Below, piece after piece: positions 45,301 to 59,240 of a DNA stretch of 64,000 nt. The translations under genes and the position numbers were made by a program. This DNA comes from Eutrigla gurnardus (taxonomy: Eukaryota; Chordata; Actinopteri; Perciformes; Triglidae). Below the pieces are notes generated by a model that did no database searches, was not told where the DNA came from, and saw only the letters and a program-made list of their open reading frames with translations. Numbering within the stretch: position 1 is the stretch's first letter; every line of letters begins with the position of its first letter. The DNA lies in assembly GCA_963514095.1 (NCBI GenBank), contig OY741268.1, positions 23,102,424 to 23,166,423 on the forward strand, read 5' to 3'.

Positions 45301-48300
45301 CCTATGGAATTCTAACAGATATGTCAATTAACAGGAAAAGAGAAAGCAGGTTGTGTCCCTCAGACACTACAGTTCACCAAGGAGAGGCATTTAATAAAAT
45401 ATATTTCGTAATGACATTGCGTTAAAAGAATGTATTACTCACTATCAAAGTCATTATTACAAACGACTCAAGCTATTGCTGTTTAATGTCCTATTTTTAA
45501 GGGACACCATGTGTACCTGTACAGTACCGGCGTCTGCTACATTGTGTCATTATTGCTGCATTCCATAACTGAAAAGCTGTTAAAAATTACTGAATGCACA
45601 TTTAATATGCAATAAATATATAAATGAATCATATCATCATCACCTGCCAGAGTGGATCTCTCTCGGAGGGGAAGAGGCTGAAGTACTTCTGAGCCAGCTG
45701 AATGGGAGGCAGGGTCTGCATCTTCAGGTTGGTCCACGTCTGGAGGAACATCACCAGGCTTTTAAAGGTGTACAGGCCGAGGCGATCATTCCCGTAGTTG
45801 GACAGGTGGGTCATGAAGATACTAATCTGTGAATGGGAAGGAACGAGCAGAGCAAAGGGGATGAAGATAAACTCAATGTGGCGTACATTGAGTGTTACTG
45901 GTATCATTAATAATAATAATAATAATAATAATATATGCTATATTAACTTTGAGCTGAAACAATCAGTCAATTAATTGATTTGAGAACAGACATTTTTCTG
46001 GCTTCTTCAGAGAATTTTATTTGTCATATATATGCATGTATATGTATTATTTTCACTATTGATCTGCTTAAACAAACTACTGTAAGTTGTCATATTGAGC
46101 TCTCAACAAGCATAATTCATATTTTTGCTATATTCTGACCTAAAAACCAGCAATGCTACATTTTTTAAATTGTCCAACCACAAAACAGACCAATGAAAGT
46201 TTCTAGCAGCAGTCGCTTAGTTTAGCATGAAAGTCTGACACTGACAGACCGTCCCCTTCAGGCCTCCCCCCCAAAATGATCATTATGATATAGACACGGA
46301 CGGCGAGATTCTGTGATATAGACACGGACGGCGAGATTCCGTGATATAGGCACGGACGGCGAGATTCCGTGATATAGACACGGACGACGAGATTCCGTGA
46401 TATAGACACGGACGGCGAGATTCCGTGATATAGACACGGACTGAGAGATTCCGTGATATAGACACGGACGGCGAGATTCCGTGATATAGACACGGACGGC
46501 GAGATTCCGTGATATAGACACGGACTGAGAGATTCCGTGATATAGACACGGACGGCGAGATTCCGTGATATAGGCACGGACGGAGAGATTCCGTGATATA
46601 GACACGGACTGAGAGATTCCGTGATATAGACACGGACGGCGAGATTCCGTGATATAGACACGGACGACGAGATTCCGTGATATAGACACGGACGGCGAGA
46701 TTCCGTGATATAGACACGGACTGAGAGATTCCGTGATATAGACACGGACGGCGAGATTCCGTGATATAGGCACGGACGGAGAGATTCCGTGATATAGACA
46801 CGGACGGCGAGATTCCGTGATATAGGCACGGACGGAGAGATTCCGTGATATAGACACGGACGGAGATATTCCGTGATGGAAACAACAAACAAGGCTCTTT
46901 GTTAGACTCCTGTGGAGCGTTAAAGTTTTTAGATATAATCGATCATGAAAATAACCATTACTTGACCACCTATATTTAAGCCAAGTATAATGGATTTTGA
47001 TCTTATCAACATTACGGCAGCACAACCATTAAAGCTTCAAACGTCTCAAGCTAACAGTTTTAAGTGCGTCCTCGAACAATAGTCTGGCACCTGACCATCC
47101 ACCAAGCCATCCTTTAATGAGGATGACACAAAAACAAGACTTGAACAAAGGGGTGGGTTTAAAAGGTCACTAAGAAGAATGAAACTATCTGCAGGGTGAC
47201 ATCTGTTGCAGATATTTTAATAAAAGCAACTTCTTTTTTTTATCAAAGCAAGCTGACGAATGTTGCTCCATAAAAGAAGCTTTCACGGGAGTGTGAAAGG
47301 AGAAAGCACAATGCAGGCATCGCAGCGTGTGTCGCTGACTAGGCCCTTGTTTAAATTTCAATTTACACGAGCAGTTAAATGGGTTTCCCAGTGTGCGAGA
47401 CAAAAGCTGCGCTGTGTGGACGTGTACTTGACTCACAGGGTTCAGCAGAACGGTGAGGAAGAGTTCTCCTCCATTGATGAGCTTGTCCAGTTCATTCGGA
47501 CTGCCTGGGTAGTCTTTATAGAAGATGGTGTGTGTGAAAAGACCACACGTCTGCCTGGGCAGCACCTGTGATACAAACACAAAGTTACCACCCACAAAAA
47601 GAAAGAAATAGCAAGAAAAAAAAAAAAAATCCACACAAACATTAAAAAGGAATCACAAAGAAATGCAGACACACACACTCACACTCACACACAATCAGCT
47701 CTCCACTGAGAGCAGATCCGTCAGTACTCCAGGCAGTTACCCCACACATTGTTTGCTCTCAATAACATTCATATTATGCAGCTCATCTAGCCAAAGCAAA
47801 CCCCTTATTCACTCTGAGTCTATATGGAAATTCATGGAAATGCGTTTACAGTTTGGAGTGTCAGGGGAACTGAATATCAATCATCAGTAAGCAGCGGAGA
47901 CTGTCCATTCAGGCTGCGGTGCTATCTGAAGGACGCGAGCAGAGCTCTGAGACCACACAGGCCGACTGAATGCCAACACTACAAAAGGAACTGGACCGAG
48001 GCGCCGCGGCTCCCTATCAGCGCTGAAGGTCAACCTGGGAAATAAACACATACGATTCTTCCCCCTCTTCTTTTGAACCTCTAGAATGTAATCTATTCAA
48101 CTTTAATTCCACTCTCATAACTATGTGATTCACCTTGCGCTGTGAAGTTGAGGAGAGTGGAGTTTTTTTTAGGGGGGGGGGCTGTTGACATTTCAGTGAT
48201 TGTTGCCGACGATAGTCTTCGTTATGGTGCTGGGGCTTGCTGGCCAACACTTCTCAAACAGGTGTGCCTCATGTGCAACTGGTTTCATGTAATACGTCTA

Positions 48301-51300
48301 TTTGATATAGCACCTTTTACAGACAAAGTCACAAAGTGCTTCACAAGATGTTAAAATAAGCAGGCAAAGAATAAAAACCACAGGAACTAGACTACACCGC
48401 CATCCGACACTCGGTAGAATAATAGAGCATCCCGGCAACACTAATGAGATAACTGCCTAAGTGATGCACGCTAAATGAAAATAAGATTCTGTGCGGTATC
48501 TTTCGGGACAAGAGTTAAGAAAAGCGGAGGCGGAGGGGAAAGGAGGATGATGGACAAATGCAGGATGGAGAGTAGCCGCCAGCAATGAGAGAATAATAAG
48601 TACAAAAGGACTGGAGGAGGTGGAGATGGAGGGATAATTAATGAATGAAGGATAGCATATGGAGATGGAGAAAGAGGAGGCTGAAAGGGATTATTAACTG
48701 AAAAGATAATGGATGTAGAGAAGACAAGTGGAGGGAAGGCGGCGGGGCCAGAGGTAACGAGATAACGAGGCCTTATGGATGTCCAGTGTGTGTGTGTGTG
48801 TGTGGGAAGTGGTCTTACGCTGATGCCGCTGTGGATGAAACCTCGCCGGAAGCGGGCCGGCTTCAGGTGTGGGTACTCCTCCGTGCTGGTCACCTTGATG
48901 CCCCACACCTTCTTCCAGGCGTCGTAGAGCTGCATGTGGACGGGGTAGACGCCGGAGTGGTGGGGCGCCACCGCGTAGCCCATGTTGGTGGGGATCCCAT
49001 GCTCCTGGAAAAACATGAGCGAGATTAAAACTTTATAATACAATTCTCAATATGTTCATATTTATGGTCAGCATGCTTTCTGCCATTTACTGCATTTAAA
49101 TTCAGTCATTATACAGGGTTTTTGGCTGCACTGCAAACAGTTAACACCTTCTTGTATTCCGAACAAAGAAACTGTTCAAGTAGTGTTTGCTGTGGTATTA
49201 ATCCACAGTTGCTGTTACCGTGGTAACTCCAGGTATCATCCAAAATCAACCAGGACTGAGACCGCACAGGTTACCCATACAGACACCTTGCCTGAGATTG
49301 CCTATTTGAACAAGGAAGATGGTCTGCGCTGCGCTCGCTCAGAGATGTGATCTGACCTTCGCTCCTGTGACTCACCATGGCAAATTTCTTGTTGAGCAAC
49401 ATCTGTTCGGCCAGCACGGACTGGTTGTGAAAAAGATGGGGCTGCATGTGGCTCCACATGTGAGGGAACCACCAGAACTCCTTCACGAAGGACAGCAGCA
49501 AGTCGTCGCCGAGGTCCTCCTCGTCAGATCCTGGAACGTGACGGAGGCGGTGGAAAGTGAGTGAGGAGGAGGAGGCGGGAGATGAGGGGAGGTGAACGGG
49601 GAGGAGGAGGGCGATGGGTGAAAAAGGAAATGGAAGAGATAAAAAATGGACAATGACAAAGCAGAGGCAGAAGTGAAATGGGATCAGGGAGGAAATGAAA
49701 GTCAGAAGCATGTGAAGCATGTGGGAGATTAACGGCAGAAGAAATGAAGTCAGGGCATGTAGGAGGATAGGAGGAGCAGAGACATTTAAATAATGCGACT
49801 CAAGACGTACGACGTGTCATCTCTTTTAGTTTAGTGTGTGTTCTTCTGCGGGAGCAAAAGGTTCTCTTCACATCTTACCAGCGTGAAAGAATTTCCCTGA
49901 GAAGCCCAGATTGAAGGTGAAGTTGGGCACATGGGTGCGCAGCTCCCTTTGTGTCTCCAGCAGGGCCTGAAAACAGTGGAAGGGGAAAAAAAAGAAGCTA
50001 ATGCATTTTTTTTTTTGCTCATACTAGTGCATAAGTGCATTAATGAGGATGCGTGCACACCCGGGCACGTGCATGCCTACATCCATATTTCATTCTGCAA
50101 GTTTTCTTTGGGTAAACATTCAACATCCACTCCCGCTTGCCTCACTCCTCTCCTCCATTCTGTTTGATATCTTCTCTCTCCTCTGATTCGGGTGTTTGTT
50201 TCATTTGATCTCCACGCTGGAGGAGACTCCCAGCACACGCCCTCTCTCACGCTCACAGATTTCTCCGTCTTGTCGGGGGGTGTGATTCATTCCCTAAAAG
50301 CTCGCTGTTGCATTGCCAGCGAGGAGGGCTTGATGCTTCCCCCGTGTTTTTGCTCCCCCCCCCCCCCCATAGCCTCTGCCTCCACATGCGAGGGGGTCTG
50401 TTCTGCTCTGAGGGGACGCAAGCAAGGAGCTTTCAACATTCTTTGTATGTCTCTGGGCCCCTGAAATATTCATTGCTATGGAGCTTCTGTGACAGTGTGA
50501 GCAGTGGGGCCTGTCAGCTTTGAGCGGCCTACTGGGACGAACGCATTCAAAGGGAGAAGAGGAGCGAGAAGACGGGGTTTCTGGATGACTGGCAGAGGGT
50601 AGCACATGCTACGTGTGAGGCAACTTTTTAGATTTTAGCAAAAGGGTTGTTGAAAACAATGCATATGTAAGTTGGGGGGTTCAGTTTCTATCCTCACAAA
50701 GTTCGAAACTCGAGCGCCGACTCACCTTTACGTCGGGCACCTTCATGCGTGTGCCCTCTTTGCCCACAAAGATGTCATCGATGTCCACTAGGATGTAGCG
50801 CTCGAGGGACAGCGAGAGCCTCTTCCCCGTCAGAAAGGCCACGGCGTCCACGAACACCAGCTTGTGCAACCAAAAGACCAAGTTGTTGCCAAACAGGACC
50901 CTCTGGATGCCGTCGTGGAGCCCCAAGTCCTGCACCACCGACGGGAGCAGAGCGGCGTTCTGCCCCATCGATGCAATGCTCTCAGCCGATTGGGTCTTGG
51001 CCAGCAGCACGGGCTCGTACGTCGAGTGGTTGGACTGGAAAACGGTCCAGTCGTCCCCGGGGAGGGGGCCTGGCAGGGGCTGCCCGGATCGAGTGATAAA
51101 GAGCAGGGGGGACTTGGGGTTGACAGTGCAGTCCTTCAGACCCAAGTTAGAGTGCAGAAAGAGAGGGAAGCCTTTCAGCTGTGCACTGAGCAGACTGTTT
51201 TCATTGGCCTGATCAACAGGGAGACAAGAGAGAGAGAGAAATCACACAGATTCATCTTACACCAGACTGATGAGGACAGAAACGTATTAGATATAATTCC

Positions 51301-53427
51301 CCAATTTCTCCAATCATGTGTGAAATAAAGGATGTCAGGCCTACTCAAACGCGAAGCCATGGTGCAGCATCTACCTGCTACGCTCAATCTGCTGTGCTGC
51401 GAGATTGCAGTCAAAATGAATAACCTCCCGCTGTGTCCTCTAAGATTCAAAGACCGAGGGTTCAGTGATTATTCATTGAAATTTTCTCCTCCTGTAATGT
51501 GTCATTCTCGGATTCTCTCACATCTCCGCCGCCACGGATACACAAGTCCAAGTTTCTCCTGCATTTTGACTAAAGTCTTACTTCGAATTGCACCACTATG
51601 CATGTGTCGGTGGGCGTTGGATGCGGGATCGGTACGTTAACACTGACGTACGCTGCAATGTTTTGTTCACACTGGCTTTCCTCGACATTATAGGCGCCAC
51701 ACTTCACTGTATGTGTTAATATTATAATTGGATATTTGATTTATTTTCTTCTGACCTCATTTAAACCCAGCGCGTAGAAAGAAAAATGACCATAAATGAT
51801 TGTAATCCATTAAATAAAGGAATATTTCATGTTCACAAAAAACATAGTAAAAGCTACGTAGTCACTGTGTAGGGTTACAGTCAGAAATTACTAACAAATC
51901 GTTGTAAAACAGCAGTAACAGAAATGAAATTAGTATAGACTTCGGGTGGCACAGATGAAAACCTGTTGCATTTTAGAACTGAGGTCATGGAGAAACAGAG
52001 ATGGTGTGTGGTTTTCTATAGTGGACATAAACACAACGGATATATTTCTGATATGGATCCTTTAAAGAACTGTGATTAAGTTATGTGTCAAAGCTATACT
52101 TGTAATGGCGACAAATCTTTATTACCTCAAAACTCATCCGTAACTCATCTCTCTGGTTTCGTATCAGCATGCGTGTCGATGCAGATTTCTAACGAGCTAA
52201 AATACTGATATTAGTTGGGTTCCACTTCAAGCAGATTGGCTCAGAGAGCAGAGCAACAGCCTTGTGTGTCCAGGTCATTGGGATGCACACCCTCGCTCTA
52301 CTTCCTCATCTTCCCCAATAGCTAGTAAATCCCACCAGGCTTTCGTTTCTAACCTTCACCTACACCGCTTAATATCGTTGCACCACCATCCATGCCTCCA
52401 CATCTCTTTCTATATTCTTTCCGTGGCTCAGAGATGGTGATTAAAACCATAAGACCTGAAAACAGGCCTCAGGCAAACAGGCTCAGCTAGGGATTACTGA
52501 CAGAGAGAGAGAGAGAGAGAGAGAGAAGGGGAGAGACGGTGAGAGATAGAAAAGATGAAAGAGGTACAGAGGCTGTGGACTTTAGAGGAACTAAAACAAA
52601 AGGAGAGAAAACAAGAAAAGAGAAACAAGAGAGGGAGCGAGGAGAGTGGAGGAGACCAGATTGCAGAATAAAGAAAAACAAGAAATGGATGGAACATAAG
52701 AGAACACAACAGTAGCAATAGGACTGAGTGATACTGAACCAGCCAGGTCTGTCCAACCCTGTGAATCCCATCTCCTTAGAGACGGTGGAGCCAGATGGAC
52801 AGGGCAGAAGGTGTGAGAGAGAGGAGGAGGGATGGGAGGGAGGGATGGGAGGGGAGGGAGGGAGTATAGTGTTGTCTTAACCTTGAAGAAGCCAATGATG
52901 CCCACTCCATATTCCACACAGTATTTGTCCAGCAGCTCTCGGTTCCAGGCGTCCAAGTTGACATACTTGAGAATGTTCTCATAAATCACCAGTGTGAAAC
53001 GCCCTCTCTCTTTGTCCGTCAACGTGGGCATGTCCCCTTTACCGGGAGAGATCTCAGTCCTGTACTTGAACCGGCCTGACTCCAGGATGGCCACGATCTC
53101 CTGACCCAGTTGAGAATACTGGCTTTCCACGAACACCAGCACCACGGGATCTGTCCTGGCCCCTCCGGGGTCCACCCCGGGGCCTCCTGAGACGCCCCGC
53201 AAAGGGAGCAGGCGGGACGGAGTGACCCGCAGGTCGTCGGAGTCCGCGGACGCTCCCTCGGCTCCGGACACGCCCCCTCCCGACGGCTCCAACTCCCGCT
53301 TGACGCCATAGAGGAAGTAGGCAGAGATGAAGACGCTGACGGTGCAGAAGAGGAAGAGGAGGAGGAGGGAGGTCTGCAGGGGGAGGAGACGGACCAGCCG
53401 ACGGAGGCGTGTCACGCATCCCAGCAT
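42350..53427 (-). CDS. ndst1: Heparan sulfate N-deacetylase/N-sulfotransferase 1
   Basis: Golgi type II enzyme that removes acetyl from GlcNAc of heparan sulfate and N-sulfates it using PAPS, opening the way for later modification. Exons in gene order: 53427-52882, 51208-50726, 49966-49879, 49530-49376, 49004-48819, 47565-47437, 45826-45644, 45252-45156, 44845-44722, 43921-43747, 43633-43463, 43192-43083, 42688-42586, 42469-42350; 889 aa against 882 in human. A short Arg-rich tail and one membrane helix (about 18-40, SLLLLFLFC then VFISAYFLYG) precede the deacetylase half, with DIDDIFVGKEGTRM and FWWFPHMWSHMQPH. The sulfotransferase half has the PAPS loop PQKTGTTALYLFL; Lys621 matches human catalytic Lys614. 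HQRAHDD and the C-terminal LLEGGKTKCLGKSKGR are also present. The Ser/Gly/Pro-rich stem after the helix differs most from human. Confidence 0.96.
44250..44283. repeat. Exact 17-bp tandem duplication
   Basis: GTATTGTGCTCACAAAC occurs twice in direct tandem in an ndst1 intron. Confidence 0.8.
45908..45933. repeat. (AAT)n microsatellite
   Basis: About eight AAT units in an ndst1 intron. Confidence 0.9.
46287..46874. repeat. Minisatellite, 21 units of 28 bp
   Basis: Twenty-one head-to-tail 28-bp units fill exactly 588 bp without any insertion or deletion, in the ndst1 intron between exons 47565-47437 and 45826-45644. The unit starts GATATAGACACGGACGGCGA. Variation is confined to a few positions (GGCGAG, GACGAG, CTGAGAG and GGAGAG forms; GATATAGA or GATATAGG). 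Each unit junction contains TCCGTG-N7-CACGGA, a 6-bp inverted repeat. Because 28 is not a multiple of three, all three minus-strand frames run open through the array; these are not genes. Confidence 0.97.
52503..52526. repeat. (GA)n microsatellite
   Basis: About 12 GA units in the first large intron of ndst1, inside a longer purine-rich tract (52500-52860). Confidence 0.85.
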
Positions 53428-53899
53428 CGTCTCTCGCCACAGCGCTCCACCCCACCAGCCCAGCAACACGGGGACAGTCTCTCTCGGCGTGCGTAGAAAG
53501 CGGCGAGCAGGGATTATTCACAACAGGCGCAGTCTTGTTATCGAGCTAAATAAAAACGGCGTTAAGGTAGCAGCTGCAGCAGCTACTGGAGAAAGAAATG
53601 AGACGGTCTCACTTTGGCTCTCCCTCATATTGTAGCGCTGCTTATGTCACCATGGCAGAGAAATAGGGGGCCTTGGACCGCTGGTACACACTTATGCCTC
53701 AGAGGGAGGGCTGGCAGGCCGAGTCACTGGGGGAGAAAGATGATGGAAGACTTCATCGCCTGTCCATCATGTGAACCTGCCAACCATGTCCTGGTTAGAT
53801 GCCGCTCCGCTCTCTTGATTGGAGAATGATCTCTTGAGAAAAGCAATGTCACGCAGGTCATCTCAGCTGCACCATTCCCTTAGGATCGGATCTCCTCAC
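53428..53899 (-). other. ndst1: Possible ndst1 5' UTR exon portion
   Basis: On the minus strand a strong polypyrimidine tract ending TTTTTTCCAG|GTGAGG stands at 53900/53899, upstream of the ndst1 ATG with no closer acceptor of similar quality noticed. The region would be the 5' untranslated part of the first coding exon. An in-frame ATG also occurs at 53469-53467, 14 codons further upstream, but the downstream ATG at 53427 matches the short N-terminus of the family better. Confidence 0.35.
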
Positions 53900-54742
53900 C
53901 TGGAAAAAATAAAAATAAAAACAGAGAGATGGAAGAAAAATGTCAAAAATCAGGAGAGCACAGAAACAGCTCCTATAGAACAAAACGACATATTGCTTGC
54001 TTTTGTTGTGTGGGTTTTTTAGCTGTGTGTGGGAGATGTGTGTATGCTGCCAGTGCCAACACTCCAAAGTTCACTCCAAAGTAGTCCTTGCATTCACCTA
54101 CACAAAGTAAGAGCTGCCAATTCACCCCCCCTCCACACACACACACACGCCTAACCCGTGTGCAACCAAAAAAAAAACAACCAAAAAACACACTCGCTCA
54201 CGGAGCCTCCACACAATCAATAGGCAGGAAGTGAGTGACAACAAAGCCTCGAGGCGAGCCAATTCCCGACTCAGTCCAGTAGGACTGTGCGACTGCATAC
54301 AAGTGAAGCCGTCACCCGCGGGGACACTCTCCTTCCATTTCTCTCAAAATCCTCAACGGCATCAAGACCAAAATGGAGAGCAGGAGAAGGGAGGGGAAGA
54401 CGGCTGATGGAAGGGGAGCAAATTCAAGAGAATAGGAGTGCATGGAGGTGACAGACGGACAGACCTGGCAACACTGGGATCCATTACTCCGGGAGAAAAA
54501 CCCCCTCATCGCACTCAATATACGTCCCCATGCCCTCTGCAGACCTATCATAATATGCCAGCCTTTTAGTCGGTCTCCATCAAGCAGAGTGAGAAAAGTA
54601 CAAGATGCAGCGTGAGAACAGTGTGAACTAGTCACTTACAAATACATGGCTTCTCCATTTAGAGGCCTGGTGGAGAAACGGGACGGAGCATCATTACATT
54701 TGCATGGAGATGCTCCGTCCATTAAGATGGAGAGCTATCGAG

Positions 54743-54982
<240 letters not shown>

Positions 54983-57398
54983 TTATAAAGCCCTAGATAC
55001 CAGAGTAGAGTCACACCCCTCTCAGCACAAAGACATTAAACAGCGACAACCAAACCCATCAAGACTCATCAGACAGAAATCAGACGTAAAATGGATTTGA
55101 TCATCCCATCAAAAGGGTTTATTAGTAGCACAATAAACCAAGGTTTAATTAAAGGTAAGTAACATTAAAAATACAAGAGAGGCCACGCTATGCTCAGCAC
55201 TGTGAATCCTAGCTGCAACCATCCACCTACAACCATTATTGATTTTTCACAAAGGAGATAAACTTCAGAACATTTCGTACCTTATTTCTTACAGAATTCT
55301 CTCCAGATGATTCTTTGCTTTCTGAACTTATTTAAAAAAATTTATCTTTTGGGGAAATTCAGCCCATATAGTGTCCCTTTAATGTAATCAAGGTCAGCAT
55401 TCTGGCGAGCAGCTCTGCGCCCTCTAGCCTTCCAGCTAAGCTTAACAGGACGCCTTAAATCTCCCTGCGAGTGCAGGGGATGAAATCACACTTTTTCTCT
55501 GAGTCGTGTCCAAGTTTCTTCTTTACGGGGAGGCAGAGTCTAATGTAACGAGAGGCTGTGAAAAAGCAGTGGGCGTTCGGAGAATGTATCACAGAGGAGC
55601 AGACAAAAGCCTACAGCCCTGGTCGCTTGAAGATCCTCCCGGTGCCTTGTTTGTTTGTTTCTGAGGGAGCCGGGGCTCGTGTCATGGCATATCAGAGTAT
55701 GATTAGCCACAGGAAGTGACTGCTGCTGGAAACGGTGAAGCAGAAGAGAAGACAGGGGGGGGGGGGGGACTTTTAACTGTATTTTCAAGTCTTTTGGGCA
55801 AAGTTTGCAAACAAATAAAAAAAATAGAAGAATAAATAAAACTTCCAATAAAGAGGTTTTCTTATAACCAAATTCTAGGTATGAGGACTGGACAATAATT
55901 CAATATAATCTGTTTATTGTTGTTTTTTTCAATGAATTGATTTCTTTAATATCACACATTTCCAAACAACTTCTTTTGTATCAAATAACAAAACATATTA
56001 CATTTAAACAGCTGATCAATTAAAGATGTCCTGCAGATTTTTCATTGTTTCTAAGAAAAAAAAAGAAACGGGTGCATCTTTGATATGTAACAAACACGTT
56101 AAATGCATTTCCTTCCTCATAAAAATATTTCCAAAACTAATTTTTGTTTTAACTGCACAACCTGCACTTTTCAGTAGCAGGTCTTCTTCTGTCGGTCTAC
56201 CACCTCCTGAATATGCAACGCCGCCCTCGTGCACATGAATGAGACGTGTTGTGTCTGATATAGGAAAGTGATTTCCTGTTAATTGAAAACCTCGCTTCTT
56301 GCCCAACTCACAGCGAGCAGCGATGACCGCCTACCAGTGATGACCTCCAAACGGAAATACAGAGCGCTACAACCAACAGGAAGGGAGAGGGACAAGGTGA
56401 CAGCCTGAGAGGGGGAGTGAGAGAGCAGCTGACACAAATAGAGAGAGAGCTTCGAGTGCAAAACTACAGCTTTGAGATTGGGCCGGCTAAAACAGAGTAC
56501 AATACATTACTATAATGGAGATGAGGATATAGCCCTGACTAAAGGGAACGATGACTAATGGATCTCAACCGCTGCTGTGAATGCCCATCTCACCTAATGT
56601 ATACCTTAGAAGAGGCCGAGGCACAATCACAAACATCTCCCCCCTCCTTCCTCCAGAATAACGGATGCACAGAAGTCGAGGAAGAAACGGGAACATGAAT
56701 ATTTCATGCTTAGCTAATGAGAGGTAGACAGAAGACACACCTGAGGTAAAGAGCAACCAGAAGGACAAGAGTCTGTCTGAGAGAGTCTGTGTCTTAACTT
56801 GTGCATAAAAAGGGAGAGGCAGACGGAGACTAATGTGTGTCTGATGGCCAACCGTTTATATTCTCAATGGAAAGCTCATAGAATATGAGTGCAGTATATG
56901 CACACATGGATTAAAAGTCTCCTTTAAGAGAGGTGGAAAACACCACTACGAGGAAAAAAAGCAGCAAAGCAAAGGGAGAAGAGGGACAAAAGCAGAGGAA
57001 AAGACGAGATGACCATGAACTACCAAGTTAAAAAAAAAAACAGATTGGTTCGGAACTGAGCGAGAAATTCAACCCTAAGGCGACCATCAATCTCAAGGCT
57101 TTGGAAACATCAATTAAAATAGTCCCCTCGTTATTTTATAGCAGCTGAAAGATGGTGACAGGATGAAGTGGAGGCATAAACAATGGCAGGTGACGGCCGA
57201 GAGGACAGACTAATGCTTTTCCTTGGGGTGGGTGGTCACTAAAACCTGCTCCCTCCACATCATGGGAAGCATGCCAGAACCACACTGCTAGATTAATGAG
57301 AGACGATGAGGAACGCCTGGTCCTCAGCTGTAACAACTCTCTGGATAAACAAAGCTACGGTTGGCCATATGTAGCCTCACATGTCCTGTGTCCCCCTG

Positions 57399-57424
57399 CC
57401 TCCCTCCCTCCCTCCCTCCCTCCC
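57399..57424. repeat. (CTCC)n microsatellite
   Basis: Six tandem CTCC units. Confidence 0.85.
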
Positions 57425-58879
57425 TAACACTTTTAAAGCGTAAATAACACCAAGTGTCCCAGGGTTTGTGAGGGGAATTACTACATTAACACCGTCAACC
57501 AGAGGCAGACAAGCCGTGGGTGATCCCTTCGACAAATAAACTTTCTAAAAAGGAGGGCTGGACCCAACAGTTACCCCCCCTCCCTGCCATCGAGTGACAG
57601 AAATAAACTATGACCCTATGTGTTCAATGACCATGAGCCATGGCAACAACACGTTCTCCATGGCAACGGGGGAGAAAATGCAACCGGAAACGGAGGGAGG
57701 GTAACTCTTCAAAGGCTACCGTTGTTGTCACGTTTCCGTCCTCGTCGGCGTGGACCGCGGTGGCCGGATCACAGCGTGGGACGGACTCCAAAGACTCATT
57801 AGAAGAATCCAAATGATCCGATGACAAAGCCCGTGTGGCCCGTTCCCCATTTTATTCCTGAGCAAATATTACTGAGCTTTTGTGCAAACACTCACAGGCC
57901 TCACAAGAGACAAACAAACTACTTGGGTCCGACGGAATTGTACACCGGGGGCACGGGTCAAGGTTAAGAGTGGGTAACAATGACGCCAGTGTAATCCGTA
58001 ATCTGTAATCCTGTTAATCTCGACACCGCAAACAGTACCAAATGTGCTTATGCCAGCTCCGCATGAGAGGCCTTGAAGGGACTAAAGGAACAAGACACAA
58101 TAGAGCAATGACGGCGAGGAGTGAACATTGTATTGAGGGGAGGCTGGAATGCATCTTTACACCTCGGCTTGGTGCACAAATGCTGCTGTGAGACCGCTGC
58201 GCTGCACGTCTCCACCACCAGCTGTAAGAAGCAGAGCTAAAGCAAATTTCTGTATTTGCATTCAGCCTCCTACCCTCTCCTGCCAGAGATTAAACTTCAA
58301 ACAAGCACAAATTTTCATATTTCTTTTGAAGCACATCTAAAAAGCAACAAACAGACACATGAGAGGAGCAAGGACTCGCCTTCTTAAAGAGGTTATATTT
58401 TATTTTATTTTTTCTTTCCTTAAGTCAGCCTTGGCATTCGTCAATATAGAATCAATCAATCTGAAATTTGAATTCCATTTTATGCATCCATTGTGGCTGC
58501 CGCTGCCGCGATTAAAGGCTTAGGCCATGAAATAGCGTGGAACGTGGCGCCGTATTTTCACTCTCCGCTCGAGCCTCCCACCCTTCAGCCAATCTGAATG
58601 CACAAGCGGGCGGGCGGGCCTCGTTCTCGCTGCAAACATTTACACCGACCCGACACTTCCCTCTCCCGCCGTCTCATCAATTCATTTTCATGCCACTGCG
58701 TGAAGGACAGAGGACTCTGAAGGGAAATGTAGTTTTGCCTTCTAATTCTCCGGGAAAGTGACTTTCAGACCATTCCCCTCCCTACCGAACCATGCGGCTG
58801 AATTATCACATCATTTTTCAGCACCTCAATTTACTGTCCCCAAGACTGAGGCAATTTCACAGAAGAAGGAAAAAAAAAC

Positions 58880-59240
58880 GCCTTTCCTCCATCCGCCCGT
58901 GCCCCTCCAATTACATCTCAAGGCCCTACTTGAAGACCTCGGCCCCAGCGCTGTCGTAATTGAAATGATGCCAATGTTATTCGTTGACACAGTAATGGGA
59001 GCAAAAAAGGCAGAGGCTCGTCTTCAAATCCAGACAAGTGCAATCTTGTTCCTAAGAGCAATTATGAGCAGAATGGAATGACAGCTAAAGAGTGTTCAAT
59101 GACAATTAGAGAGAATTGGGGCATTTCTGTACCACTGCTGTACTTTCTATTGGCAGAGCCGGATCCCACACTTAGACGTCCATTAGAGGAGATCCTGTCA
59201 GATCCCGTCGACACTGATCACCCTCCGCCAAGAAAACCCG
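58880..59240. promoter_or_regulatory. Candidate conserved non-coding element upstream of ndst1
   Basis: Repeat-free, balanced-composition block with several ATTA/TAAT homeodomain cores (CCAATTACATC, GTAATTGAAATG, GCAATTATGAGC). It has the texture of a vertebrate non-coding element rather than neutral DNA. No alignment could be made, so this is only a suggestion. Confidence 0.25.

Noticed and set aside
46287..46874. CRISPR array or repeat-protein gene (three open minus-strand frames of about 200-255 aa)
   Set aside because: There are no unique spacers; units are directly joined and near identical. The open frames result from a stop-free 28-bp unit read in three phases, inside an intron of a vertebrate gene.
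50749..51328. Plus-strand frames of 115-154 aa
   Set aside because: Antisense shadows of the large ndst1 exon 51208-50726.
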